Below, one piece after another: positions 52,055 to 61,502 of a stretch of DNA of 64,000 nt (position 1 is the first letter of the stretch; every line of letters starts with the position of its first letter). The DNA is from an uncultured Flavobacteriales bacterium (GTDB taxonomy: Bacteria > Bacteroidota > Bacteroidia > Flavobacteriales_D > Crocinitomicaceae): NCBI GenBank assembly GCA_903860985.1, contig CAIOSO010000145.1, positions 30,705 through 94,704 of the forward strand, written 5' to 3'. Both the position numbers and the translations under genes were made by a program. The notes beneath the pieces were generated by a model. That model was not told the DNA's origin. It searched no databases and saw nothing but the letters and a program-made list of their open reading frames with translations.

Positions 52055-54247
52055 ATGAAAAAAAGACAACTTCTCCTTTCATTTCTATCCGTCCTAACAA
52101 TTTCCATGAATGCAATTGCGCAACAAAAACGCGATTTAGATCCGGGAAACATGCGCCAAGGCGAAACAATTGAATATTGTACGCAACACAAGAAACAGGC
52201 GGAACTGATGAAGAATCCGGCCTATGTGAAAGCCAAAGAATTGGATGACGCAGAATTTGAAATACTATCAAAAAAAGGTGGCTCTGAAAAAGCAACGATT
52301 TATAAAATACCTGTGGTTTTTCACGTGCTTCACATGAATGGGGTAGAGAACATATCTGATGAACAAATTTTAGATGCCCTTAGTATATTAAATAGAGATT
52401 ACCGAAAACAAAATGCCGATACGGCGACTGTTCACCCTGATTTTTTGGGTATGCCGGCGGATATTGAGGTGGAATTTGTTTTGGCAACGAAAGCACCAAA
52501 TGGTAATTGTTTCAAAGGAATTACGAGAACTTACAACACAATCAGCTACGATGGTAGTAATGGTGGTAACCAAGTGGATGCGATTGTTGCAGGAAATGAT
52601 GTGTATCAAGGACAATGGCCTGGTAATAAATACATGAATGTGTTTATTTGTGGTGAAATTGGTGGTGCTGCGGGATATACAACTAATCCATCAGGTTTTT
52701 CAGCAAATAACATGACAAATGGAATATGGGTACTTCATGATTATGTTGGCTCTATTGGAACAAGTTCAGTGGGGACGAGTCGTACATTGACCCACGAAGT
52801 TGGACATTGGCTAAACTTATCACATACATGGGGTTCGAATAATAATCCTGGAACGGCTGGAAGTTGCTCAGGAAATGGAGATCAAGTCCAAGATACCCCT
52901 ACATGTATTGGTGTGACCGCTTGTTTGTTGAACTCAAATACCTGTAGCAATGACAATGCATATTGGGGTTTTGATATGCGTGATAATGTGGAAAACTACA
53001 TGGATTATTCGTACTGCTCGAAAATGTTTACGCAAGGTCAGCGTACACGCATGAGAACAGCTTTGCAATCAACAAATACTGGGCGAGCTAATGTTTGGTC
53101 CGCCTTAAATCTCGCAGCTGTTGGCGCTAATGGGGTGCTTTATTTGTGTAAAGCAGAATTTACCGCAGATAAAACGACCGTTTGTACCGGTGATGAAATT
53201 TCTTTTGCTGACGATTCTTACAATGTTGCAACTGGTTGGAACTGGACAATCACGCCTTCAGTAGGTTGGACATTGACTAACGGAAATACGACATCCAGTC
53301 AGAATCCAACTGTGATTTTCGATACTCCAGGATTATACACGGTTCAGTTAACATCAACGGATGGAACTTTGTCCGACAGTGAAATCAAAAACAACTATAT
53401 TCATGTATTAAATACCGGAGCGGCTTTGCCTTTTTGGGAGGGATTCGAAGATTATTCAAGTTTGATGAATCTACAGACTTGGGATGTATTTAATTCTTCT
53501 ACCAATAACGCTTGGGCGATTGAATCAACAACAGGATACACTGGGAACAAGTGTGCGAAATTGATGAACTTTGGACAAGGAACCGCTAATGTAGATGAAT
53601 TAACATCATCTCAAATCGATTTATCAACTGTGCCTGCTACTGGAACAGTGACTTTGAGTTTCCGTTATGCTTACCGAAAAGTGTTGACGGCAAATTACGA
53701 GTATTTCAAAGTCTTTATTTCTGGCGATTGCGGGACAGATTGGATTCAACGTAAAACCATTCAAGGAAATCAACTTTCTGCTCTGACATCGACCACTTCA
53801 TGGAAACCTTCCGCTCAGACTGATTGGGTTACGGTTCACATGACAAATGTAACCTCGAATTATTTCACAGATAAATTTAGAGTAAAATTCCGTTTTGAAG
53901 GAGAAGGAGGGAATAATATCTACCTTGATGACATCAATTTATATGATGGCAGTCCGTCCAATGAAATCGTAACAGGACTTACCGAGCAAGTCTTTATCTC
54001 AAATCTAGAAATGTACCCTAATCCAGCGGACGATGAATTGAATGTCTCATTCAATCTGCCAAGCGCAGACGATTTAACGATTTCCATTGTGGATCTATCC
54101 GGGAAATCCGTTCAAAAACATTTGATCAAAGCAAAAGGCGGAAAAAATTTAGCGATGTTGAATACTCAAGAACTAGCAGCTGGAATGTATCAATTGCTGA
54201 TACAAAGTTCTAATGGACAAAAAACCTTGCCGTTTATTGTAAAGTAA
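52055..54247 (+). CDS. secreted M43 family metalloprotease with T9SS type A sorting domain
   Basis: 730 residues. Signal peptide ending AIA with Gln-Gln following; a propeptide-like stretch to about 85; an M43 pappalysin-type metzincin domain with zinc motif HEVGHWLNLSH (His247, Glu248, His251, His257) and Met-turn region ENYMDYSYCSKMFTQGQ; a PKD-like repeat (about 370-455, WNWTITPSVGW); a MAM/jelly-roll-like region (about 460-630, LPFWEGFEDYSS); and a type A sorting domain (about 655-730, EMYPNPADDELNVSF, AAGMYQLLIQ, LPFIVK). Predicted extracellular protease exported by T9SS. Its terminator lies inside the converging uvrC gene. Confidence 0.94.
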   Translation: MKKRQLLLSFLSVLTISMNAIAQQKRDLDPGNMRQGETIEYCTQHKKQAELMKNPAYVKAKELDDAEFEILSKKGGSEKATIYKIPVVFHVLHMNGVENISDEQILDALSILNRDYRKQNADTATVHPDFLGMPADIEVEFVLATKAPNGNCFKGITRTYNTISYDGSNGGNQVDAIVAGNDVYQGQWPGNKYMNVFICGEIGGAAGYTTNPSGFSANNMTNGIWVLHDYVGSIGTSSVGTSRTLTHEVGHWLNLSHTWGSNNNPGTAGSCSGNGDQVQDTPTCIGVTACLLNSNTCSNDNAYWGFDMRDNVENYMDYSYCSKMFTQGQRTRMRTALQSTNTGRANVWSALNLAAVGANGVLYLCKAEFTADKTTVCTGDEISFADDSYNVATGWNWTITPSVGWTLTNGNTTSSQNPTVIFDTPGLYTVQLTSTDGTLSDSEIKNNYIHVLNTGAALPFWEGFEDYSSLMNLQTWDVFNSSTNNAWAIESTTGYTGNKCAKLMNFGQGTANVDELTSSQIDLSTVPATGTVTLSFRYAYRKVLTANYEYFKVFISGDCGTDWIQRKTIQGNQLSALTSTTSWKPSAQTDWVTVHMTNVTSNYFTDKFRVKFRFEGEGGNNIYLDDINLYDGSPSNEIVTGLTEQVFISNLEMYPNPADDELNVSFNLPSADDLTISIVDLSGKSVQKHLIKAKGGKNLAMLNTQELAAGMYQLLIQSSNGQKTLPFIVK

Positions 54248-54254
54248 ATTAACT

Positions 54255-56054
54255 TTATTGAAAATAATTAAATAGGAGAAGCGCTTTCGCTTTTCCTATT
54301 TTTTTTGCCATTTCTTCTTGGGAAAGATTTTTGATTTGCTCTACGGATTTGTATTCCTGAAGCAAAAAGGTCCATGTTTTTTCTCCAATTCCTTTGATCT
54401 CGGATAGCTCCGTGTTGAACGAGTTTTTACTGCGTTTGTTGCGGTGATGCGTGATGCCAAATCGATGGGCTTCATCTCTCAAATGCTGAACCAATTTCAA
54501 TCCTTTTGAACGACGATCTAAAACAATGGATTTCGAATGATTTGGACGAAATAACTCCTCCATGCGTTTCGCTAGTCCAAAAACGCTGACTTGATCCGAA
54601 ATACCGAGTTCCACTATGGATTCCATCGCGGCGCTTAACTGTCCTTTACCGCCGTCAATGATGATCAACTCGGGCAATGTAGCCCCTTCGTCTAATAAAC
54701 GCCTGTATCGTCTAAAAACAACCTCCTTCATCGTACTGAAGTCATCTGGACCAACAACGGTTTTCACATTGAAATGACGGTAATCATTTTTGCTTGGAAC
54801 GCCTTTTTTGAAAACAACACAAGAAGAAACGGCATTTGTTCCTTGTAAATTGGAATTATCGAAACATTCAATATGATTAGGCATGGACGTTAAGGCGAGT
54901 GCTTGTTGCAATTCAAGCAATGCATCAAGTCCACCATGATCCGATACCTTGTTCATTTCTCTTTTTTTCAATTGCAGACGATAATGCTTCACATTATGCA
55001 GGGAAAGCTCAACTAACTTTTTCTTCTCGCCAATTTGTGGACAATGAAAATGGAAGTCCGGAAAAACGGATTCAACTTTGTCAAAAACAAGTACTTCCTT
55101 AGAGGAACTCTCAAACTTCAACCTTAATTGAGGCAACACATACGTGAAGACATAAGCGATGTTTTCCGAAAGTTTTAATTCTAAATGGGAAGTGTAGGTA
55201 TGAACAATCGCTCCTTCGCGAATGACCATGTAATTAAAAAATAAATGCTCCTCATTCCATTCATATGTCAGAACATCCACTTCATTTAAGGTATGAGAAA
55301 CAATCATTGATTTTGACTGATATTTTTCAATTTGTTCAAGGATTTCCTTTACTTTTTGAGCACCTTCAAAGTCATATTTTTCCGCTAAGTCATGCATGTG
55401 TTTTTTTAAGGAGACACACAGCGCAAAGGTTTTCCCTCTTAATAATAATTCAATGGAATGAACCATGTCGTCATAGTTTTCCTTAGATTGATTTCCAACG
55501 CACGGACCTTTGCATTTTCCAATGTGATACTCTAAACAAACCTTGTATTTTTCTTGCTTAATTTTTTCTTCAGCTAAATCCAATGCACACGTTCGTAGGG
55601 TGAACAATTCCCGGATTAATTGAAGCAAGGTTTGCATGACCCTTCCGTTCGGATATGGACCGAAATATTTTGATCCATCTTTGAATTTTCGCCTGGTGCT
55701 AAAAACACGTGGAAATGCTTCGTTTTTAACGACAATCCATGGATAGGTTTTATCATCCTTCAATAAAATATTGTAACGTGGATGGTACGATTTAATTAAG
55801 TTATTCTCCAAAAGAAGTGCGTCCAACTCAGACACAACCACTGTGAATTTAATATCCTCAATGTTCTTGACCAATGCCCGCGTTTTTCCATCTGTAATAT
55901 TGGACTTGAAATAGGAGTGAACTCGTTTGTTGAGATTCTTTGCTTTTCCAACATAAATGACCACCCCTTTTTTATCGAAGAATTGATAAACACCTGCGTC
56001 GGTCGGCAGGACCTTAATTTTTTCTAAAACAAGTGGGGAATGATGCGCATTCAT
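54255..56054 (-). CDS. uvrC: excinuclease ABC subunit C
   Basis: 599 residues. Makes both incisions in nucleotide excision repair with UvrA/UvrB. GIY-YIG domain at the N-terminus (GVY at 21-23, IYVGKAKNLNKRV at 33-45), UVR motif region (KYDFEGAQKVKEILEQI), RNase H-like C-terminal nuclease (ECFDNSNLQGTNAV, IIIDGGKGQLSAA) and a C-terminal helix-hairpin-helix (LSEIKGIGEKTWTFLL). Divergent from nadC by 56 bases; a TAATTTTA box is four bases before its ATG. Confidence 0.97.
   Translation of the reverse strand: MNAHHSPLVLEKIKVLPTDAGVYQFFDKKGVVIYVGKAKNLNKRVHSYFKSNITDGKTRALVKNIEDIKFTVVVSELDALLLENNLIKSYHPRYNILLKDDKTYPWIVVKNEAFPRVFSTRRKFKDGSKYFGPYPNGRVMQTLLQLIRELFTLRTCALDLAEEKIKQEKYKVCLEYHIGKCKGPCVGNQSKENYDDMVHSIELLLRGKTFALCVSLKKHMHDLAEKYDFEGAQKVKEILEQIEKYQSKSMIVSHTLNEVDVLTYEWNEEHLFFNYMVIREGAIVHTYTSHLELKLSENIAYVFTYVLPQLRLKFESSSKEVLVFDKVESVFPDFHFHCPQIGEKKKLVELSLHNVKHYRLQLKKREMNKVSDHGGLDALLELQQALALTSMPNHIECFDNSNLQGTNAVSSCVVFKKGVPSKNDYRHFNVKTVVGPDDFSTMKEVVFRRYRRLLDEGATLPELIIIDGGKGQLSAAMESIVELGISDQVSVFGLAKRMEELFRPNHSKSIVLDRRSKGLKLVQHLRDEAHRFGITHHRNKRSKNSFNTELSEIKGIGEKTWTFLLQEYKSVEQIKNLSQEEMAKKIGKAKALLLFNYFQ
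54270..54306 (+). terminator. intrinsic terminator of the M43 protease gene, embedded in uvrC
   Basis: A 14-bp stem with one G-T wobble (54270-54283 with 54288-54301), loop CTTT, and a run of eight T (54299-54306). It starts 23 bases after the protease stop and lies wholly within the last codons of uvrC on the other strand. Confidence 0.8.
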
Positions 56055-56058
56055 TCGA

Positions 56059-56066
56059 TAAAATTA
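56059..56066 (-). promoter_or_regulatory. probable uvrC -7 element
   Basis: Minus-strand TAATTTTA, four bases before the uvrC ATG; one mismatch to TAnnTTTG, same spacing as other leaderless-looking starts. Confidence 0.4.
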
Positions 56067-56098
56067 ATCACAATGTTTCAGAAGAACACGAGCTATGT

Positions 56099-56106
56099 TA
56101 TCTTTG
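56099..56106 (+). promoter_or_regulatory. nadC -7 element, four bases before the ATG
   Basis: TATCTTTG followed by TTCC and the ATG at 56111. A TTTC lies 20 bases further upstream, where a -33 element would be. Confidence 0.6.
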
Positions 56107-56110
56107 TTCC

Positions 56111-56944
56111 ATGTTAGATGAATTCATTCGAAAATCTTTGCAAGAAGATATTGGTGACGGAGATCACTCAACACTTGCATGTATTCCCCCTGATGCGCAG
56201 GGTAAAGCAAGGTTACTTGTAAAAGAATCAGGCATTATCGCAGGACTTGAAGTCGCAAAAAGAATTTATAAAATAGTAGATCCATCCTTACAACTCACCT
56301 TTTTTAAAAAAGACGGTGATGCAATAGCAATTGGCGATATCGCCTATGAAGTTCAGGGCTCTTCACAGTCCATTTTGACTTCTGAACGACTCGTTTTAAA
56401 TTGCCTACAACGCATGAGTGGAATTGCAACACAAACCTCCCGCGTGATGCGAGCAATTGAGGGATGCAAAACCACTATTTTAGACACCAGAAAAACCACT
56501 CCCGGGATTCGTTTTCTAGAAAAATTGGCTGTTAAAATTGGCGGTGGAGAAAATCACCGCTTTGGATTGTACGATATGATTATGTTGAAGGATAATCACA
56601 TCGATTATGCAGGCGGCATAAAAAATGCCATTGAGAAAACGCATGCGTATTTGAAGGAATCTGGTCGCTCATTAAAAATCGAAATTGAAGTTCGATCACT
56701 TTCAGAATTAAAACAAGTACTTGAAATAGGCGGAGTAGACAGAATCATGCTAGATAATTTTTCCCCGGAAAGACTGAAAGATGCACTGTCTCTTATCCCT
56801 AATACGTATGAAACAGAAGCTTCCGGCGGAATAAACATCGATAATATTAGGCCATATGCCGAGACTGGAGTTCAGTTCATCTCAATAGGTGCTTTGACCC
56901 ATTCAGTGAAAGGACTAGACTTAAGTTTAAAAGCAAGTTTTTAG
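56111..56944 (+). CDS. nadC: nicotinate-nucleotide diphosphorylase (carboxylating)
   Basis: 277 residues from ATG 56111; the frame opens at 56033 but that stretch contains the promoter and overlaps uvrC. Converts quinolinate and PRPP to nicotinate mononucleotide in de novo NAD synthesis, upstream of nadD found at 6.2 kb. Motifs: LQEDIGDGDHST, LNCLQRMSGIAT, ILDTRKTTPGIRFLEK, GGGENHRFGLYDMIMLKDNH and EASGGINIDNI. It ends eight bases from the stop of the converging phosphopantetheinyl transferase gene. Confidence 0.96.
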   Translation: MLDEFIRKSLQEDIGDGDHSTLACIPPDAQGKARLLVKESGIIAGLEVAKRIYKIVDPSLQLTFFKKDGDAIAIGDIAYEVQGSSQSILTSERLVLNCLQRMSGIATQTSRVMRAIEGCKTTILDTRKTTPGIRFLEKLAVKIGGGENHRFGLYDMIMLKDNHIDYAGGIKNAIEKTHAYLKESGRSLKIEIEVRSLSELKQVLEIGGVDRIMLDNFSPERLKDALSLIPNTYETEASGGINIDNIRPYAETGVQFISIGALTHSVKGLDLSLKASF

Positions 56945-56952
56945 GAGCTTCG

Positions 56953-57573
56953 TTAGGTGAAACTACCCACGCTAATGACGAGCTCATTGAGTTGAAAACA
57001 TTCCAATTTCACCTTTCTCCAATTTTTCTCTGTCAACATTTTGCCAAAATAAATATCCCCCGTTTGTTCTTCAATGATTAATTCCGTTTTGAATTCAATT
57101 CCTGAGCGGTCATTTAATTTGAACATGGCTTCTTTCATGGTCCATAATTTCGTCAAATCTAACAGGTGATCAGTGCCGATAAATTTTACTTCATCTTGGT
57201 GAACAAATCGTTCTGAAATTCGCTCAATTCTCGGACTGACCTCTTCCATATCGATCCCAATATGGCTTAAACTAGCTCCAAGGGCACAATATTTTTTGGA
57301 GTGACTAATCGATATGAACATGTGCTGGTTCCCATCGAGATAAGGCTTTCTGTTTACCGTGTAATTGATCGGCTCAAGGATCGAAAGTTTGTTTCGAAGG
57401 CTTCTTATACCTAAAAATTCTATCTTTCTAAATTCGTTTTTCAAGGCACAGAGTTGTTCCTTTTCCTCCGGAAAAAGTGCCACTTGAGCATAGGTACTAA
57501 TTTGTTTTTTTGATTCAATGGCAACCGAACTAGTGGAGTCTGACAAATAAATTCTTTGAAATGATTCGGACAT
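56953..57573 (-). CDS. 4'-phosphopantetheinyl transferase superfamily protein
   Basis: 206 residues. Transfers phosphopantetheine from CoA to a Ser of carrier proteins. It has the Sfp-type motifs HMFISISHSKKYCA, SHIGIDMEEVSPRI (magnesium-binding Asp/Glu) and LWTMKEAMFK (W-x-x-K-E-A-x-x-K). Size is close to Sfp-type rather than AcpS-type enzymes. The carrier substrate is unknown: no fatty acid synthase or polyketide cluster is in the window. Confidence 0.9.
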   Translation of the reverse strand: MSESFQRIYLSDSTSSVAIESKKQISTYAQVALFPEEKEQLCALKNEFRKIEFLGIRSLRNKLSILEPINYTVNRKPYLDGNQHMFISISHSKKYCALGASLSHIGIDMEEVSPRIERISERFVHQDEVKFIGTDHLLDLTKLWTMKEAMFKLNDRSGIEFKTELIIEEQTGDIYFGKMLTEKNWRKVKLECFQLNELVISVGSFT

Positions 57574-57728
57574 TTAGCAATTAATTAACAGTTTGTTCAT
57601 TTGAGCCTTACAAAGTTGCATATTAATTTTCACATATATTTTTTCAAAATAGCAAGGAAATCAATATGGAATTTTCTATATTTACAATCTTTAAAAAACG
57701 AGATATAGTAAAATTTATACGCATTCAT

Positions 57729-60700
57729 ATGGTGGGTAAACTAAAGTTATTGTTAATAAGTGTTCTGTTTTCAGGCACTTATGCATTTTCTCAATCAGGT
57801 CTAGGTACCTTGAAAGGGACGGTTAAGGATGAATCCTCAGGGCAGCCAATCGAGCTTGCGAAGGTCCTATTGAAACAAGGTGATCAAATTAAAAGTGGCG
57901 CAACTACAGACGCTCAAGGGAAATTCCAGATCAATGGTATCCCTCCAGGATCCTATGATTTGCATTTTTCCAATGCAATTTCTGGTTATAACATGTCAGT
58001 CATGACAGGCGTTTCTATTTCACCAGATCGTATTACCTTTCTTGATAACTTAACCCTTGCGAAAAAAGTAAAGGATGAGCAAGAAGTAAAAGTAATCGTC
58101 TACAAAGTTCCACTCATTGATAAAAATGGAGGTGCCTCAGGTGCTACAGTAACGCGTGAAGACATAAGTCGCATGCCAGTTCGTTCAGCTGAAGGTGTCG
58201 CACGTTCTGTTGGTGGTGTTAACTCCAACGAAGGTTCAGGAGCAATTTCAGTACGTGGATCTCGATCTGATGGTACATATTATTATATTGATGGGATCAA
58301 AGTTCGTGGTTCAGCGAATATCCCAAAATCTGCACTTGAAGAAGTTTCTGTCATTACTGGTGGTGTGCCTGCCAACTATGGTGATGTTACGGGTGGAATC
58401 ATCTCGATCACAACACGTGGTCCGTCGGCAGTTTATTTTGGCTCGATTGAAGGTGTTTCTTCTGGAATTTATTTCAAAGGAGCGGATCCAGATGGATACG
58501 ACGGAAAAGTTTTTGGTTTAGATAAGTTTGGATACAATCTCGTTGAAGGAATGTTGTCTGGTCCACTTTGGATGCAACGCGATTCAACAGGAAAGAAAAC
58601 AAAACCTAAATTAGGCTTCTTAGTATCTGCTAACTTAACAGATCAATTGGATAGCCGTCCACTTGCTGGTGGTGGTTACCGCATTAAAAAAGATGTAAGA
58701 GATGAATTATTAGCAAACCCATTGCGACCAAATTCCACAGGTTTTGGAACCTTTCACAATGCATTATTCCTTCGTGAAAGTGACTTTGAAAAAGTAGCTT
58801 GGAGAATGAATGCTAGAAACACTGTGTATTCAGGACAGGCCAAAATTGATGTGAACACGGGGCCTTCTGTGAATCTTCAATTTGGAGCTTCCATGAATTA
58901 CAGTACGGGAAATAGCTATTCATACGGAGGTTCACTTTTAAACTTCAGCAATTTCGGTTTTAGCAAGTCTTATGATTATCGCTTTTTTGGACGTTTAACG
59001 CAACGTTTCAACAATGAGCGTGAAGGAAGCAGTTCTAAAATTAAATCCGCACTTTATAATTTGATGGTGGATTACTCAAAATCATTCAGCGAATCTTACG
59101 ATCCTAAACATCAATTTAATTTGTTTAATTATGGATACGTTGGAAAGTTCGTGACGACGCGCAGACCTTCTTACACGTTCAATGATGCCACTCAAATGTA
59201 CGTCCATGATGGATTTAAGGATGTCCAAGTTGATTTTACTCCATCCACAACCAATGCTGCGTTAGCGTCAATCACTACGCAATATTATAACATATATGAA
59301 GGGTCTCCTTTTGGTCATTACGAGAATTTAACTCAAATCAACCAAGGAAATGCGCTTCGTAATGGTGATGCACCTCAGAGCGTTTATGGAATATGGAGCA
59401 ACATTGGGGCACCTTACAATGGTTTTGGAAGATTTGAAAATGATCAATTCCGTGTAACTGGGGCAGGTTCAGTGGTGATAGGAGACCATAGTATCTCTCT
59501 AGGATTTGAATACGAGCAACGTGTTGACCGCGGTTGGTCAAGTGGTGATTTTGGACCAACTGGAATTTGGTCAATTGCTCGACAATTGACGAATTTCCAT
59601 ATCAAGGAATTAGATATGAATAGTGGAGTTGTATCAGATTCAGGCTCATTTAAAGCAATTACCTACGATCGTTTAAATTCCGGGTATGCACACACAAGTG
59701 GGACAGGTGAATTTGGTGGTCAACTTAATAACGATAATCAATCATTCTTTGATTACAACTTGAGAAACAAACTGGGACTAAATACGGCAGGGGATGATTT
59801 TATTGATATTGACAAATATGATCCAAATCTTTTCCAATTCGACATGTTTTCTCCAGATGAATTATTGAACAGTGGAAATTCATATGTGTCTTATTACGGT
59901 TTTGACCATACTGGTAAAAAAGTAAAAGGGAGTACGGACATCAATAAATACTTTAATGAATATGATGAAAATCATAATTACAAAAGATTTGTAGGTGCGT
60001 TCCAACCAACCTATATAGCAGGTTATCTCATGGATAAATTTGCATTTAACGACATCGTATTTAATGTCGGAGTTCGTGTGGATGTATTTGATGCCAATCA
60101 ACCAGTATTGAAAGATCAATATTTATTCTACAATGCAAAAACAGTGAAAGAGGTTCGTGCATTGAAAGAAAGTGACCCAAACCAATATGCCTGGGTTAAT
60201 TTGCCAAATGGAATGGCGGATGATAACATCGTTTATGTCAATGATGTCCAGAATCCAACAGAAATTAAAGGATTTAGAACAGGAATGACATGGTTTAATG
60301 CTGCAGGAACGCCAATTGAAGACCCAAAACTAGTTGAGGGACCAAACGGAATCGCCCCTTGGTTACAAGACCCATCTTTGGAAAAACCTACAGCAGATGC
60401 CTTTACAGATTACAAAGCGCAAGTAAACATCATGCCACGTGTTGCATTCTCTTTCCCTATTTCAGAAGAGGCTTCATTCTTTGCACATTACGATATCTTA
60501 ACGAAACGTCCAACTTCAGGATACCGTTTTGATCCATACGAATATCAATACATCCAATCAAGAAATGCTGTTATCAGTAACTCGAATTTGAAACCTGAGA
60601 AAACAGTGGATTACGAATTAGGATTCCAACAAGTATTAACACGCACCTCCTCGGTTAAGATTTCTGCGTTCTACCGAGAGCAGCGTAATAATGTGCAGTT

Positions 60701-61481
60701 GGTGAATATATTCCAAGCTTATCCAGCAACTTACAAAACTTACGGAAATAGAGATTTTGGAACAGTAAAAGGTATGACAATAGCTTACGATTTAAGACAA
60801 ACAGGAAACATTCGCATGACGGCAAACTACACCTTGCAATTTGCAGATGGAACAGGTTCAGATGCGACTTCAATGGGGGCGCTTGTGAATGCTGGACTTC
60901 CTAACTTGAGAAATATTTTCCCTTACAGTTATGATCAACGACACGCTTTTGCTGTAACTTTTGACTACCGTTATGGTGAAGGAAAAGATTACAATGGACC
61001 TATGATTGGAAAATCCAAAATCTTAGAAAATACAGGCTTGAACATTTTTTCTAACTTTTACTCAGGAAATCCTTATTCTTCTCAAACGTTCATTACAGAT
61101 GAGGGCATTGGTAACCTAAATGCTGGTATCAATGGAACGCTTAATGGTTCTCGTTTGCCTTGGTCTTACCGTTTGGATATGCAGTTGGATAAAACAATTA
61201 ACTTGCAATATGGTAATAAAGACAATAAGAAAAAAGTAGCATTCTTAAACATCTATGTCCGTGTTACAAACATGTTTAATCAATTCAATAAATTGAATGT
61301 TTACCGCGCTACAGGAAACTGGAATGATGATGGATACTTAGCAGCAGCTTCTAGTCAAACATCGATCCAAAACCAAACAGATGAGCAATCTTTCCGTGAT
61401 TACTACATGATGAAGATTCAAAATCCATTTAATATTAGTTCTCCAAGAACCATTCGTTTAGGAGTGAAATTTGATTTTTAA
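57729..61481 (+). CDS. TonB-dependent receptor with carboxypeptidase regulatory-like domain
   Basis: 1250 residues from ATG 57729, which begins a good signal peptide (MVGKLKLLLISVLFSGTYAFS, then Gln); the ORF extends to 57666 without conserved sequence. N-terminal carboxypeptidase-D regulatory-like domain (GTLKGTVKDESSGQPIELAKV, about 25-110), plug domain (about 130-250: ISRMPVRSAEGVARSVGGV, GTYYYIDGIKV, VITGGVPANYGDVTGG) and a long beta-barrel ending RTIRLGVKFDF. Imports a ligand across the outer membrane with TonB-ExbBD energy; ligand unknown. It is not SusC-like in its partner: a large exported protein, not SusD, follows after 21 bases. Confidence 0.93.
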   Translation: MVGKLKLLLISVLFSGTYAFSQSGLGTLKGTVKDESSGQPIELAKVLLKQGDQIKSGATTDAQGKFQINGIPPGSYDLHFSNAISGYNMSVMTGVSISPDRITFLDNLTLAKKVKDEQEVKVIVYKVPLIDKNGGASGATVTREDISRMPVRSAEGVARSVGGVNSNEGSGAISVRGSRSDGTYYYIDGIKVRGSANIPKSALEEVSVITGGVPANYGDVTGGIISITTRGPSAVYFGSIEGVSSGIYFKGADPDGYDGKVFGLDKFGYNLVEGMLSGPLWMQRDSTGKKTKPKLGFLVSANLTDQLDSRPLAGGGYRIKKDVRDELLANPLRPNSTGFGTFHNALFLRESDFEKVAWRMNARNTVYSGQAKIDVNTGPSVNLQFGASMNYSTGNSYSYGGSLLNFSNFGFSKSYDYRFFGRLTQRFNNEREGSSSKIKSALYNLMVDYSKSFSESYDPKHQFNLFNYGYVGKFVTTRRPSYTFNDATQMYVHDGFKDVQVDFTPSTTNAALASITTQYYNIYEGSPFGHYENLTQINQGNALRNGDAPQSVYGIWSNIGAPYNGFGRFENDQFRVTGAGSVVIGDHSISLGFEYEQRVDRGWSSGDFGPTGIWSIARQLTNFHIKELDMNSGVVSDSGSFKAITYDRLNSGYAHTSGTGEFGGQLNNDNQSFFDYNLRNKLGLNTAGDDFIDIDKYDPNLFQFDMFSPDELLNSGNSYVSYYGFDHTGKKVKGSTDINKYFNEYDENHNYKRFVGAFQPTYIAGYLMDKFAFNDIVFNVGVRVDVFDANQPVLKDQYLFYNAKTVKEVRALKESDPNQYAWVNLPNGMADDNIVYVNDVQNPTEIKGFRTGMTWFNAAGTPIEDPKLVEGPNGIAPWLQDPSLEKPTADAFTDYKAQVNIMPRVAFSFPISEEASFFAHYDILTKRPTSGYRFDPYEYQYIQSRNAVISNSNLKPEKTVDYELGFQQVLTRTSSVKISAFYREQRNNVQLVNIFQAYPATYKTYGNRDFGTVKGMTIAYDLRQTGNIRMTANYTLQFADGTGSDATSMGALVNAGLPNLRNIFPYSYDQRHAFAVTFDYRYGEGKDYNGPMIGKSKILENTGLNIFSNFYSGNPYSSQTFITDEGIGNLNAGINGTLNGSRLPWSYRLDMQLDKTINLQYGNKDNKKKVAFLNIYVRVTNMFNQFNKLNVYRATGNWNDDGYLAAASSQTSIQNQTDEQSFRDYYMMKIQNPFNISSPRTIRLGVKFDF

Positions 61482-61502
61482 GAAAGCAATAAACGTAGAG
61501 AT

